Source: Anoplopoma fimbria (taxonomy: Eukaryota; Chordata; Actinopteri; Perciformes; Anoplopomatidae). Taken from it: 64,000 nt of DNA. Below are positions 25,679 through 38,851 of this stretch, one piece after another. The notes under the pieces were generated by a model. That model was not told the DNA's origin. It searched no databases and worked only from the letters and a program-made list of their open reading frames with translations. The stretch covers positions 1,304,593-1,368,592 of the forward strand of contig NC_072460.1 of NCBI RefSeq assembly GCF_027596085.1, in the 5' to 3' direction. A program made the translations under genes and the position numbers. Positions within the stretch are counted from its first letter, which is position 1; each line of letters opens with the position of its first letter.

Positions 25679-25827
25679 TCACCACAACCAACGCTTCACT
25701 GTTTTTTTATTTCCCCAAAGTAATTTAGTATACCTATCTTTTTCTCCTACTCACACACAAGGACTCACAAATACACACACACACACGTATCATTCTGTTT
25801 CCCTTTCCTCAGATAATTTGGTGTCTT

Positions 25828-25963
<136 letters not shown>

Positions 25964-27439
25964 ATTCATTTGATTAATGACCTCTAAAATGAGACTTCTG
26001 AATCCATCCTATACCATTATCTCTCCCCCTCCTTCACTCCCCTACTTTCACCCAAACAGTCTGTATTTTTTAACCTCATCATTTCTCACATCCTCTCCCA
26101 ATTTCACTGTCTTTTCAAATGTTTTTTTGGCCTAACTTCATCTCTTACATGATCTTCCTTCACATAACATACCATCCCATTTTTACACTTTGAAAGCTGA
26201 TCTTTATTCAACCTTTTAAGTCGATAACACAGCTGAGCAGCGGTGAGGTGTGGCCTGTGCTGAGCTGCCATGCACTGTCCTTGAGGTGTGGACATTCTGA
26301 TACAGCCAAACTAGAAGTTGGGGATAGTTTAGTTTATTTTAGTAATAGTTTAACTCATGGCGTCAAAATGCAGCCAGAGAATACACGCAGCCTGTCAGTA
26401 GAGAGGCCTAAGACGCCTGTGGCATGTTGACCTGAGTTACAAAGACTTGCTTCCCGCCTGAAACACATCAACGTGCCTTCTGGCTACAAACATTAAACTA
26501 ATGCTGCCTGGTGTGTTTTGGGTATTAGGAACTCCCCTATCTATTTTTCCTCAACTAATGTCGCTTTCTTATCAACCAAGAATGTCTTGACATTTGTCCT
26601 CTCAGAATTTCTCAATCTTCACATTGTGTCTTATCATTCCCAAACTAATTGACTTTCCAATACTTTCTCCTTTTTTTTTTCCTCTGCAAATGTCCTTATA
26701 TTAAATTACTGAATTCTCCATAAAAGTACAATGTCATAGTATTAATTGCTCCTGTGTTGTGATTAATTCTACAATGCTATCAATGAAAGGCTGATCCTAA
26801 ATTCTCAAATTACTTGCTTTTATCTTTTGTACAATAAAGGCTTAAAAAATAAAGGCTTTGGATTGCTTTTGTCTTAAAACAAATGTTTAATAAATAAAGT
26901 TGAATGCTAATATGTAGTCAAAATCATCTAGCTTCTGTCTTTCAATTCATTAGTCTTACAGTGAATACAAAGCTTCAAAACATCAATTTTCTTGGATTCT
27001 CGTGGGAGTTGTAAATTGCTAAAAACATAATTAGCTCAGATTATCTTAATAATTAGTTCTGATTTCATGGCTCAGTTCTGCCATTGGGCATATGTTAAGC
27101 ACGCTTAACATTATTTCTGCTTCATCACAGACTGCCGAGGTGTGCACCACTGGGAGAACAATAAACAATTTTGCAGACTGTTGAGTCAGATTTCAGTTGC
27201 TTTATTATTGAAAATTGTATTTGTGTAGTTGGAACTTTTAAGTTCACTCACAACCTCCCTAACGCTAAACTCCTCCTGTATTCATGTCCCTTCTATACCA
27301 CCTCTAGTCTTTACAACTAATCTTGCCAGACATCATTTAGTCACCTCTTACTCTGCATTCATCACCCACCTCGCTCCTCCAAGTTAATTCACTTCTCACT
27401 TCATTCTCTCCGTCTCCTGTTTCTTCGTTCTCTCTGTCT

Positions 27440-28000
27440 TGCATTAAACAAACTAATTTAGTCTCACAGCCTTTACTTTACAATCTCACCTCAATTTACT
27501 AAATTTATGCATTCTCTCCTTCTCTGTGACTCATTACTCTTTTCATTCCTTTATGTTCCTAACTTTTAAACCATCAACACCTTCTTCAAAAGGTTAACAC
27601 TCGCTCATACACTAGCTTTATTCTAGGAAAGCCTCACATAATCTGAGCTACCTGAAGCTAATTTGATCTGTTTCCTTACGCTCTCCGCTGGATTCAATTT
27701 CTCAGTGTAACATGCATATCTGCTTTATCACATCCAAAACTAATCTCACCTCTGCCTACCGCATTTCTTCCCCGTCTCTTTCTCGTGCTTCTCACAACAA
27801 AGCAATTTGATTTCTACCTGTGTCCTCTCTCCTCACGGCTCACCGTTTTATCTTCTCACAAACTAATTTAGTCTTCATCCATGCTTCTCTCTCTCTCTCT
27901 CTGTCTCTGTCTCCCATCTCCTCTTTGCATCTCTTGGCTCTCCGAGGCGTATCCCTTGGATTATATCTAACACTAATCTGCATAATGTACATCTCTCTTC
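27440..28000 (+). repeat. Degenerate tandem repeat, period about 60 bp, core AAACTAATTTAGTCT
   Basis: ACAAACTAATTTAGTCT occurs near 27446 without its first base changes and again at 27859. Weaker relatives such as AAAACTAATCTCACCTCTG (27736) and AAAGCAATTTGATTTCTACC (27799) are spaced about 60 bp apart, each followed by pyrimidine-rich sequence. Similar words (CAAACTAATTGACTTTCC at 26642) suggest that the array once extended further left. Confidence 0.5.
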
Positions 28001-31000
28001 ATCACTTCTGAGTCTCTGTCCTTTCAGTTTGTAAAGACGATCAGACATCCTCTTTTTATGTCAACTGTAATCTCCGTCTTTAGTTTGACTGTCCGTTGGG
28101 AACTTCTCTTTATACTACTGAGGTCTTTTTTTCTTTCTTTCTGGGTTAATGACTCTTGCACATTCGCATCAGCGCTGTAAGCTTTGCATGCTTCTGAGAT
28201 AAATGAGCGCTTGAGGTTAGAAATATTTTAATTCTTATGAATAAAAGAGTGCAGATTGCAGAGCTTCAGCTGAGTTTAAGCAATTGTAGCTGCGGGAGGT
28301 GTGACTACAGCTTCCCTGCAATTGATTAACTCTAAAGTGAGGCACCCTGGAAACAGAGAGGTTCATTAGAGCAGCAGAAGCTAATTAATCCATACTTAAA
28401 ACAAATTGTTCCTTTTATCGCTTGTCCTAAAACTATGCTTGATTCACAGACACATATTCAAATCAAGAGCACTGGTTAATAATTTCAAGTCTAAAAGGTC
28501 AAATCTGAGCCAAACAAACAAGTCCATCTCTAACAGCTGGATTCCACAGGAAATGTTTTAAATGGAATTGGATTTGTCTTCACAGCCGTTCAATTGGCCG
28601 GGGTTTGAAGCCAGCATATACAGCTGTCTTACCCATTTTAATGAATTCTACTTCAGGCAGCAGATGTCTGTCCATGAGAAAATAAGTAAAAGATTAAAAG
28701 TAATAACCTTGGAATTTGGTGAATGAGAAATTACTTAATATTATTTCTAACAAAACAAAAAGGGTTCATAGAGTACATTTTCATAATTTTGAAAAACACT
28801 AATAACGCTGGGTATTCAGTACTCAGCTGAACGATATATGAACCTTGCTATTTCAGTGTTTCAAACTATTCTACAGCTCTGGTGTTGCACCATAAAGGAA
28901 GTGTTAACCTTTCTTCCCAGCAGGGATTATACCTCGTGGGTACAATGGGATTCTAACCCTCGTTCAGTGTCAAAACTTTCTTATCCCAGGTTAAATGTGT
29001 GGTTTAGAGACGGGTTAGCCTGAGGTTACATGTATTCTGAAATCTTGTCTTTGTCTGCTGCTTAAAGAGTCCAGTTTGACCTGGATGAGGTCTTGCTATT
29101 GTATGAGTCTACTTACTTACATTTAGGGGGGCAGAGAGCCCCAAACCTCTGTAACCCAACAGGAATCAGCCCGTGACAGCCTTGTGTCAGTATCAACTTT
29201 AGAATCTCATTTCTATATATTTCTTTTCATCTATTTCTTTTGTTTTTCTACTTGATATCTGATGTCTTCATTTATGTTACGATTTACTTTATTTTAATAT
29301 TGTTGTTGCTTTTCCTTTGCTGCTTTGTATAAAGTAATTTGTAACTTGTTTTTTGAAAAGTGCTCTAAAGATCATTTTTACACATTTATTTATAATCTAT
29401 TGTTTTGATGAGGCACTTCCTTAAAGAAAAAAATAATCCAACCAGCTCACTAACGAATATTAACTTGAGCCAACAAGGCCTGACTTCACTCTCAGGCAGA
29501 GGATTGGATGTGTTGCTCATTTCACAAAGCTGATGAAACTCTTTTTACATAAACCTTTGGCTCGAGTAAAGACCAAAGAAATTTGTTCACAAATCACACC
29601 TCATACATGTCAATTGAAAAGGTGAAACTGTTCTAGCGTCAGAAATATATTTCACTCAGTCAAAAGAAAAGGACCTGGCTCAGCCCCCGCCTGTGAAAGT
29701 CATCCATAGAGTTTCTGGGAAAAGCAATTCAAAGCCACAAAGAACGTCCGAGGGGATGAATGAAGGCAGGTTGGATGGAAAAAAAGGAATGTGGTAGAGA
29801 GCAAACTTGGTTTGGAGATGTCTGGAGAATTCTGTGTGTTGCAGAATCAATTGGTCCCTGTTTATTTGTCCTCCTCTTCCTCCTCCTCCTCCTCCTCCTC
29901 TTCCTCCCACTAGCCTTGGGCGTTGACAAGACACCGCTACACCCGACGCCTACGCAGGAAAGGCACAACACCGACTACCCAGAACCCATCTGATTCCCCT
30001 CACTCTATCCCTCAACTCTCATCCTCCTTCCCTCTCTCTCCCATTGCTCCCAGATGTCTCTCGCCCCATTTTCCCCCTGAAGCCCTCCTTCCATGTTATT
30101 CTCTGTGAATTCATCCGTCTCCCTCGTCTCTCTTTTGCTGTCAAGCCCACCTCTTCTCCGTCCTTTCCTTCATCTCTCATGCTCTGCTGTTGGCACTCTC
30201 TCCCTCTCCTGTCTGGTGAATCGGAGTGGTATGATGAAGCAGACCCACAAAACTGGTCTTGCAAGCTTTAGCCATTTTTAAATTATGTGAGCGACACTGC
30301 TAATATTTCACACAATCATTAATATCCTCTGCTTTCGTGTTAAGGCTTAACCCCTCCACCCACACAGCAGAGCAGAGGAGAGACAGGTAGAGCTTTACCT
30401 GAGCTAGACGATCAGCTATGATGTTGTACGTTCATTGTTCTCTGTGAAGTTTGGTAACTTAGGAAGCAATTTGAACTTGTGTGCTCTGATTCATTTGGCA
30501 TGCAGTTAACACACCAGTCGTAATTCTGTTTTAATGAAAACTTAACTTCAGGCATTTTCTGGTGTTCTTCAGCAATGTTTTGGAAAAAGAAAATAACAGG
30601 AGTAAAGGACGTACCACTTTTAAAAAAGTGACACTTAAAAAAATCTAAATTCTGTGCGTTGGATCTCATTGCTGTGGACCCCCGCTGTGCCAAAGCAGTC
30701 ACTGTCGGCAACAAGTTTCTCTCTTGATTATCAACTCTTCACTGGTATCGCCCAGAATCAAGAAGCTATTTCCTCTCCCCCATCCCATTATCTCTCTCCC
30801 TACTTTTCTCCTTTCTCTCCATTTCTGAAAAACTTTCCCAACTCCCTCCTTCTATCTTTCCCTTTCTTTCCATCCTACTCTATTCTCTGTCTTTCTCCCG
30901 CCCTCCCTCTCGCTGTCTGTCCCTTTTCACCTCCATTTCTACTTTGCTTCATCCTCTCTCTCTTCATTTCTCTATGTCGCTTTGTCTCAGTGGGAGTTTG

Positions 31001-31238
31001 GAAAACACTCTGTCTCTCTCATGGAAGAAAAGTGTTGCTTCACTCCCCCAGCTCTCCTTTGATTCGAAATAAAAGGCAATGTGGAACATCCCCCTGACAC
31101 GGTCTCTGACATTCATAGCATCTATCCTCTCCAACAATCTACTCAATGGCTCCAGGACTGAGGCAATGCAGCAGTATGAAGGGAGTAAACGAGAGAGAGG
31201 AAATTAGTCTAGGGTTTTGGGAAAGGTAAGAAAGTGTA

Positions 31239-31340
<102 letters not shown>

Positions 31341-31680
31341 AAAGGTAGAGAGCTGAGGGGGAGGAAGCTCTCCCAGGTGGCAGAGTATGTGTTTTCATGT
31401 TGTTCAGCTCAACACGACAACAGGGTAAAACATTGTGGATCAAACAGGAAGCCAACATGGGACATGAACAAAGACACAGTCAGTCAGTTTTAGTTTACCA
31501 GTCTAGAGCTACAGACTACACCAAGACACAACAAACACACAAACACACAAATAAACACACAACTCTATGTCCTCTCCACTACTTCAGTGAGGTTTGTTAC
31601 AAATTCAAGCATTGCACTGTTAACACTACCAAATTATAAAATACAAGGAACTGGTTTATGTTATGTATTGGGTAATTAGC

Positions 31681-31990
31681 CACTAATCAGTGGACCACCC
31701 TGCCTGATTATGTGAGGAGCTGCAGCTCTATCAGCACTTTCAAAACCAATTTAAAAAGTCTGATAAAAGCAACTCAGCTCTGTACGCACTGACCTTTTTA
31801 TTCTATCTCACTCTGTGTCTTGCTTTCATCTGACAAACATACATTTGGGATGTGCTATTGTGTGTCACTTTGTATTGTGTGTTCTTTCTTGAATAACTTC
31901 ATATTCCATTTTTCTTGTATTGTTGTTATTGTGTCCTCTTTGTATTAACCTGAATTAGTTCAAAGCTATAATCTGGTACAGTGCATTAAA
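31681..31990 (+). mobile_element. 3' end of a degraded LINE-type retrotransposon
   Basis: From 31691 one plus frame reads WTTLPDYVRSCSSISTFKTN, LKSLIKATQLCTH, then TGA at 31790-31792. This is the usual C-terminal pattern of fish L2/Rex-like LINE reverse-transcriptase polyproteins (W-x-x-LPxxV-S-S-x-x-xFK-x-x-LK). AT-rich sequence to about 31990 is probably the 3' UTR. The insertion is antisense to celsr3 and 5'-truncated; the catalytic domains are absent. Confidence 0.6.
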
Positions 31991-32545
31991 TCAAATGGTT
32001 ACAGTTGAGTTTAAACTCTATCACAGTCCCTTTTAAATAAAAATAAATAACATAAAACATTCTGTATATTTGTCTACAATTATTTACGCTTTTAAGTAGA
32101 TCTCATGTGCTAATTGGACTCTTAAATACTGTTTTATTAAAGCAGTTGCACTGTAAAGGTGAATCGGTTAAACCAATAACATGTAGATAAAAACTTTAAG
32201 TTGGCCAACTAGAGTGATTAATACCAAGGACATTTCCAGTTAGATGTTGGTGATTTCTATTATTTTTTAGGGCATTAGCAGCAAGTTAGTCTTTCTTAAA
32301 AGATGGATGAAAAAAAAGTTGGGTTTATTCTCCACTTGCTTGTGAACATACTAGTACTAGAATGTATAATGAACTTGTCAATACGACCATCCCTACCACA
32401 TACACACACACTTCAACTCGTACTTGTGCATCTTCTAAGCACAAAAACACACATAGCTATAAAGAACCAATAAAATCAGCTACATTGGAGAATTTTTCCA
32501 TAACCTAACTTTTGCCACAACAGCACTACATGCACACTCCCTCAC

Positions 32546-32834
32546 CTGTGAAGTCTTCCCGGCAGATGCAGGTGTACCCTCCCTCTCTGCGGGCGCACAC
32601 CCCTCCGTTCAGGCAGGGGTTGGAGTAACACAGGTTGATCTCCGTCTCGCAGTAATCACCCGTGAAGCCAACTGGGCAGCGGCAGCGTAAGCCTGCGATG
32701 GGGTGGATGGGCCGGAACAAGATGGAGGGTGAGGAGATGAAGGGGGCAGAGCTGTTGAAGCGCAGCACCGAGATGCACTTCATGTAGTTCTGGCACGGCT
32801 CACGCAGACAAACGTTGTCGTCGAAAGGGAGAAC
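32546..32834 (-). CDS. celsr3: celsr3 exon 3: first two EGF-like modules
   Basis: The exon is 289 bp, with acceptor AG at 32836-32835 and donor GT at 32545-32544. It opens with [20 protein letters not shown], starting EGF 1, a module with a long insert ([10 protein letters not shown] to [10 protein letters not shown]) that ends [13 protein letters not shown] 2 follows ([20 protein letters not shown], then [12 protein letters not shown]). The [10 protein letters not shown] residues match my recollection of CELSR3; CELSR1 and CELSR2 have CRSREGGYTC there. The exon ends one base into a Gly codon, completed by GT of exon 4. Confidence 0.95.
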
Positions 32835-35109
32835 CTGGAGTGATGGGAGACAAAAGATGTTGGTAGTCATGGTGAAGGATTGTGTTTCTGTGTTAACAGT
32901 CATTTACTGTTGTAGATGATCCAGATGGTGTCCCAATTCAGATTAGCTTCTGTTTAGTTTTTACTGCTCAGCATACTTTCTCATCAAGGGCTGTTAACAT
33001 CATTCTTTATGCCGAGCCGAAACATGCAGTACTCTTTTCCTTACAAGATATTTTCAGACTTATGATCGAAGCAAAAGCAGATGTGCAACTTATAACATTA
33101 ATTTTGTCTCTTTTCAATTTAGGCGTTCTAGTAAGCCATGCAAACAGTGGTGGAAGAAGTAGTCAAATCATTGACTTATGCAAAAGTAAAATGTAGATGT
33201 ATTCCATTACCAGTCAAACTCCTTCAATCAAAATACAACCTTAGTGAAAGTACATAAAAATGATCACTATTATGTACTTCAAGTATCCAAGTAAAAGTGG
33301 CCTGTGAGAGATATATTATCATAAATAACATTTTTAGATTATTGACACTGTATCAATACAGTGTTTTAACTACTTTAAATACTTTTAGGTTTCAATCAAT
33401 AACAGCAGATTTCATTTTTAATGACAAATCCTTTGTAAGTGAAACCTGAAAAGCGACCAGGAGCTTCAGCTGTCAAATAAAAGTAGTCGAGGAAAAAGTA
33501 AAATATTTCCCTCTTAAATAAAGAGAAGTATAAATGTAAAGTAGCATAATATGCTAACACTCAAGAGAGGTAGAAGTACCTTGGAATTGTGCAATGCATG
33601 AATAATTGTCGGGTAATTAGTTGCCAGGAAGAACCGGAAATTGGAGCACCTCACTTGACAGCAATTTAATTAAGGTTATTGAACACACCAGTCCCTCCCT
33701 TTGACATGTCACAATGTCTGCCATGAAAAAAAGTACTTTTTATGCAGCAGGAATAGCTGCAGTGAAGAAGAAGAGAGATTTGGAGTGGAGAATTGAGAGA
33801 AGCTCTACACAGATGCATATATTTGAATTCAAGTTTCATCATTTTAAGATAAATGAGATAAATTTGTTATCAATACATTTATCCCACGAAGCTAATGTTA
33901 ACTACCCACAAAAACTAAGAAGAAGATAATGTTTCCAAATGAATTGAGAAACAGTGCGATATTCCAACTCCCTAACTATTCATTAAAACAACGTCACAGC
34001 AATTATCTCGACAGCTAATCGAGCTAGAATGTTGTCATGCTAATGTTAGCATACTAGCGTTGTCTTGTTAGCGCCTCAGTTATGCTAGCTGGGTGTTATC
34101 ATGTCTATGGTAAAATATCAAAGTTAGCTTTTGAATGACTTTTCTAGATCTCGTCCTGTTGAGATCTTTCACTCTGGAGCAACACATGGCAAAATAAGCA
34201 TTTCTATTTGAAATAAGGAGTTTGCTCAGAGTAGAGTTGTTCTTGATGAATTACTTTTCCCTTGTTACCAAAAGGATCTCAGGTCAGAAACTTCTCAGGT
34301 ATAAGTCATGAACGCTGCCTTGGATACTCTCAAAACGGTTTGCCTTAAGAAGTTGTGTACAATGAAAGCCCTCACACTAACACTTCTGGTCTTCTTCTAT
34401 TTCATCTTTTTTTATTTACTTGTATGTATAAATTCATTGGCCCTTTTTCTGCTTTGTAAATGCATTTACTTTCCAGAGGAACAGCGACTGTTTGTTGTTA
34501 GGGTCACTGGACCAGATACATCGAGAAGATTGTGTCTTCTTAGACGCTGAGAGGACGTACTGTGCATTCTGTGTTCATGTGTGTTTGTGACAATATCTGT
34601 CGAGAGAAGGTCGTATACGTTCAGCCTTAAACTATGTTTCTCTTGACACTGCTGTGCTCTCTCTTTTCCCTTCATAAAGACATTTCCCTTTTCTCCTTTG
34701 TGTTTCACTTGTTCCCCTTTCTATGGAAGCATCTCTTTCTCTAATGCGTGTGCAGCGATGCTTTAATGGGGTGTGCGCTTGTATGTATGTAACTGCTGTG
34801 CACGCTGTGTCCAGGTGTGTGTGATTTCATGCATGAAACATTTAGTGGTCATATCAGCGTACTGCTGGATAAAGCCATATGTCTTTGCTGGCGTGGCATC
34901 TGTATTCAATTATTATCAGTTCACATGCATTATGCTCAAGTGACTGTCTTGAGATGCATCTATGCTTGCACAATGTTTCTTACAGCTTTTGCTTTACATG
35001 TCTTACTACATGTAACCCTGATTTCAAGCTGCAGTATTAGATATATACACAAACGATAAACAATGACAAATTGTGATCTTTAAGTTTGTTGTTGTAAATG
35101 GGAACTGAC
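32835..35109 (-). other. celsr3: celsr3 intron 2 (2.3 kb)
   Basis: It contains a MITE-like dispersed element (33143-33590) and otherwise AT-rich unique sequence. No exon-like frame with splice sites was seen. Confidence 0.8.
33143..33590 (+). mobile_element. Non-autonomous DNA-transposon-like (MITE) dispersed repeat
   Basis: It begins CAGTGGTGGAAGAAGTAGTC and carries repeated AAGTAAAAGTA, AGTACTT and AAAGTAC motifs. This matches my recollection of a common teleost repeat that starts CAGTGGTGGAA and consists largely of AAGTA-type words. No transposase frame is present. The right end (about 33570-33590, GTAGAAGTACCTTGGAATTG) is degraded and I could not define target duplications. Confidence 0.5.
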
Positions 35110-35453
35110 CTCCATCTGTGTGAGTGACGTCAGCCTCGGCCTGTTCAGGTACAGCTGTTCCTCCAGCGTCTCTGAAGGGAAGAAGAGTCCGCCGGGCAGC
35201 GCGGCAGAGAAGCTGACGTTCAGGATCCCTCCCGGCGCCGCATCCAGATCCGGCTGGATGTTGAAGATAAAAACATCCTCGACAGGCACGGAGAGCATCG
35301 CTGACACTCCTTCCAGGAAGTTTCCCAGCAGTGGTGACAGGAAGTGCTCCTGGGACATGTTCTGCAGGCGGACGGTGACACTGCTGCCCAGCATGTCCTC
35401 GGTGATGATGAGGACGCGGAGGACGCACTGGGCTGAAATGCTGTGGACGCCAT
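35110..35453 (-). CDS. celsr3: celsr3 exon 2: end of cadherin repeat 9 and the following membrane-distal region
   Basis: The exon is 344 bp. Acceptor AG is at 35455-35454 and donor GT at 35109-35108. The G left over from exon 1 plus AT gives Asp, and the exon continues DGVHSISAQCVLRVLIITED, closing the ninth cadherin repeat. The rest (LQNMSQEHFLSPLLGNFLEG, VEDVFIFNIQ, ILNVSFSAALPGG, FFPSETLEEQLYLNRP) matches the conserved CELSR segment between the cadherin array and the first EGF. The exon ends with GAG in phase 0 and joins exon 3 to give MEVLPFDDN. NMS and NVS are potential N-glycosylation sites. The flanking introns are 17.3 kb and 2.3 kb. Confidence 0.95.
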
Positions 35454-37389
35454 CTGAAGAGTTAAGAAGAAAAACAGAGGGACAAAAAGGTTAGGTGAAT
35501 GAAGGTGCTCATTCATGAGGTGAATAGAGGATGGGCAAAACGGTAAGATGAAGAAAGATAAAGACAGAGATAGTTGGAAGACATAGAGTGATGTATAGGT
35601 GTGAACAGGTGGAGGAGTAAGAAGAGGGAGATAGATGAAGGGTGAGGCTCGAGGGAGACGGGTCAGGGGCAACAGGGATAAACGGCAAAGAGCGGAGATA
35701 CGGAGGTAAAGAGACAGCGATAAATGACTGGGAGCCAGAGAGGAAGGATGAGAAAGAGGAAGAGAAAAAGGTGAGGAGGTCACAACAACACCATGAGATA
35801 TGCAGCCTTGACCCCTGTACCAGACTGTCTCAGTACATATGTTATCATGCATCCTAGAAGCACATTCACATCTACACACGTACAAATACAAGAGAAAAAT
35901 CCACTTCCTGTAAAATGTGACTTTATTTTAAAGAGAGCAGTATTTTTGCTTTTGTTCATTTAATCATCAGCTACTTATCCATGGACGGTCATGATTTAAG
36001 GCATAAGACGGTATGGTCATTTTCTGAAATCCACATCCCGGTTGTTAGCAAAAACATTTATTTAATCTTATGTTCCAGTAGGAGAAAGAAAACAGATCCT
36101 CTGAAGTCTAAATGTATTTGTGAGCGTGTAAGTTGGTTTGAAGCCTTTAAACAAGCCTTCTAGAGACGGAGAGAAGCAGAGAGATGCTGAGGTATCACAG
36201 AGTGCTGTCGTGTAGGAAACCTCAGCTCCCCCGTCTACTCACATCCAGCTTTGGTTACAAATTCAACACAGCTCTCCTTTCTGCTGAAACCCGTCACTAC
36301 TAAGAAATGAGCTCATACGAAATCACAGCAGGTCACAACCCTCACAAGAATACCTGTTTCAACAACTGACGCCAGACACATTTCATCTGCACTGGATACA
36401 AACACAATCCAGTGCTGGGCCGTATTGTATATCGTAAAGCAATTTGGTGCGACAAGCCGGCTAATAGGCTGTAAAAGAATACAAATGCACATGACCACAG
36501 CGGCATGAGGAGGCAATTTTCTGCAGCGATGTGGAGGTGAAACAGGGTGAACAATAAGACCGAGAGAATGAAAGAGAGAATATAAAACATCAGGGGTCCC
36601 GTTGCAAAAATGGACATGGCAAGTGGTGAAAAGAATGAATGAAGGAGAAAAAGAATAAAAATGAGCACGGCAGCAATGGATGGAGGGTGAAGGGAGAAAG
36701 AGAGAGAGGGAGGATGTTGACACACAGAGAGGACGGAGGGTGAAGGAGAGTGAGGGAGGTTTATTAAAAACTGGAAAAAAGCAAAGCAGACGATGGAGGA
36801 AGACAAGAGAAGAGAAATGAGAAAGGGAACGAGGGCCTTTAACCAGGGATTCATAGAAAAGAGCTCAGGCACTTATGGTAACTCACAATCGATATTCATT
36901 TACTACTGCTGTAAATAATTGATTGATTACCAATGTTCACTCCTTTTTCCTTTGCCAATACTGTAAAACATAATTTGAAAGGTTATTGAATTGATTAAAT
37001 TGTAAACGTTGTTATTAATATAAAGGAGTTTAAACAGAGTGAATTATATTTTTATTTCACCCTCATTTGCTGTCGACATTAAGTGTCAAAAAGACAGAAA
37101 GGAAGGAATGCATGTAGGGAAAGAGAGACAAAAAAGAATAAGTATTTTTAGAGAAGGGAGGAAACAATAAAAAGAACAAGAAGGAGACGGAAATATAAAG
37201 ATAAAACAAATCAGCGAGAAAAACTGAATAAATAGAGAAAGATAGAGAGAGAGATGGAGAGACAGAAGATATATAGAGATGGTGGAGGGATGGGGGTTGG
37301 GTCGGGTGGCAGCTGGTTTGATTACCGGATTATGAGGAGACTCACTCCCTACTGACCTCTAACACACACTCACACACACATACACACAA

Positions 37390-37425
<36 letters not shown>

Positions 37426-37535
37426 ACACACACTAAAACCCAGAGCCCTTCGTAATGAATGAATAAACAGAGAGAGGAGTGGCATCATGGAGGGACAGAG
37501 GAAAACTCCCACAGAAAATAATCAGGGAACATTTA

Positions 37536-37846
<311 letters not shown>

Positions 37847-38809
37847 GTAGTAATTAAGTAATTAAGTAATTACATGTCACCTCTTCTTCTGGGGCTAAAA
37901 GCCAGCTTTATTATCAGCTCTCTGGATCACGATGTGGAAAAGCAGCAGTAATTGATGCTGATCTCCCATTGTCATTGAAATGAGACAGGGATCTATGAAC
38001 AGAGCCCAGATAATCTCTCTCTCTCACACACACACCCATCAAAGAGAGCACATATTCACCTTAAAACACCCACCAGTGACACAAAGCGTTCCCTGGGCCC
38101 TAACTCTACCTTTAACCACTGCGTCTATATAAATGCCTAACACAAACACTTCACTAGTAAACCTAAATCTGACAAACATCAAAGGAATGGATAGACATTT
38201 TGGGAAATACGCTCATTTGCCTTCGTGTCAAGCAGACCAATACCATACCAATGATTAGGTTTTTTAATTAACACATTTTTGTTAATTTGGCTGTTTAATT
38301 TAATTTATTTTCATCACATTGGCAAGTACACCCTAAATGTGTACCATAAGAGGTTTCATTTCAGAAGGATGATAAACCACTCCACCCCACACCAACACAA
38401 CTCACATGCTTTATTCCAATTGCTGGAAGATGATGCTGTTTTTTCTCCAATTTGCCTCCAAACAATCCATCCAAGGTTATTTCTTCTTTTGTTAACACAC
38501 TAGTTTTTGTGTGCAATTGCCATGTTGGACTGCTGCAGACTGTGTGCTTAACTGTTTTCTGATGAGAAAAAACACTACAATTTCCTCTGCAAGGCCTGCT
38601 GAACATTTTCCGTCTGAGTCACAGGCCCACAGGGGACAACGGTGACATTTCAAACAGGAAAATATAACAACTCAACAAAACATTTAGCAGGCCAAAATGA
38701 AAAATGACATAAGTCTCGGGGCCTGACAGTTTATAACTCAACTGTGATTTTATCAGCCTTTAGGGGTATTCTCGCCCAGAGCAGCCTTTTAATTCTGTCA
38801 GTAAACCAG

Positions 38810-38810
<1 letters not shown>

Positions 38811-38846
<36 letters not shown>
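38811..38846. repeat. (CA)n microsatellite
   Basis: About 18 CA units in intron 1. Confidence 0.95.

Positions 38847-38851
<5 letters not shown>

Noticed and set aside
28838..29400. Possible repeat ending in a TTTGTATAAAGTAATTTGTAAC-like tail
   Set aside because: Resembles tails of common fish elements, but is too short and degraded to assign.
36313..36872. Overlapping minus-strand frames rich in Ser, Leu and Phe
   Set aside because: They arise from a purine-rich plus-strand stretch with few stops; two frames are open at once, which is typical of low-complexity DNA.
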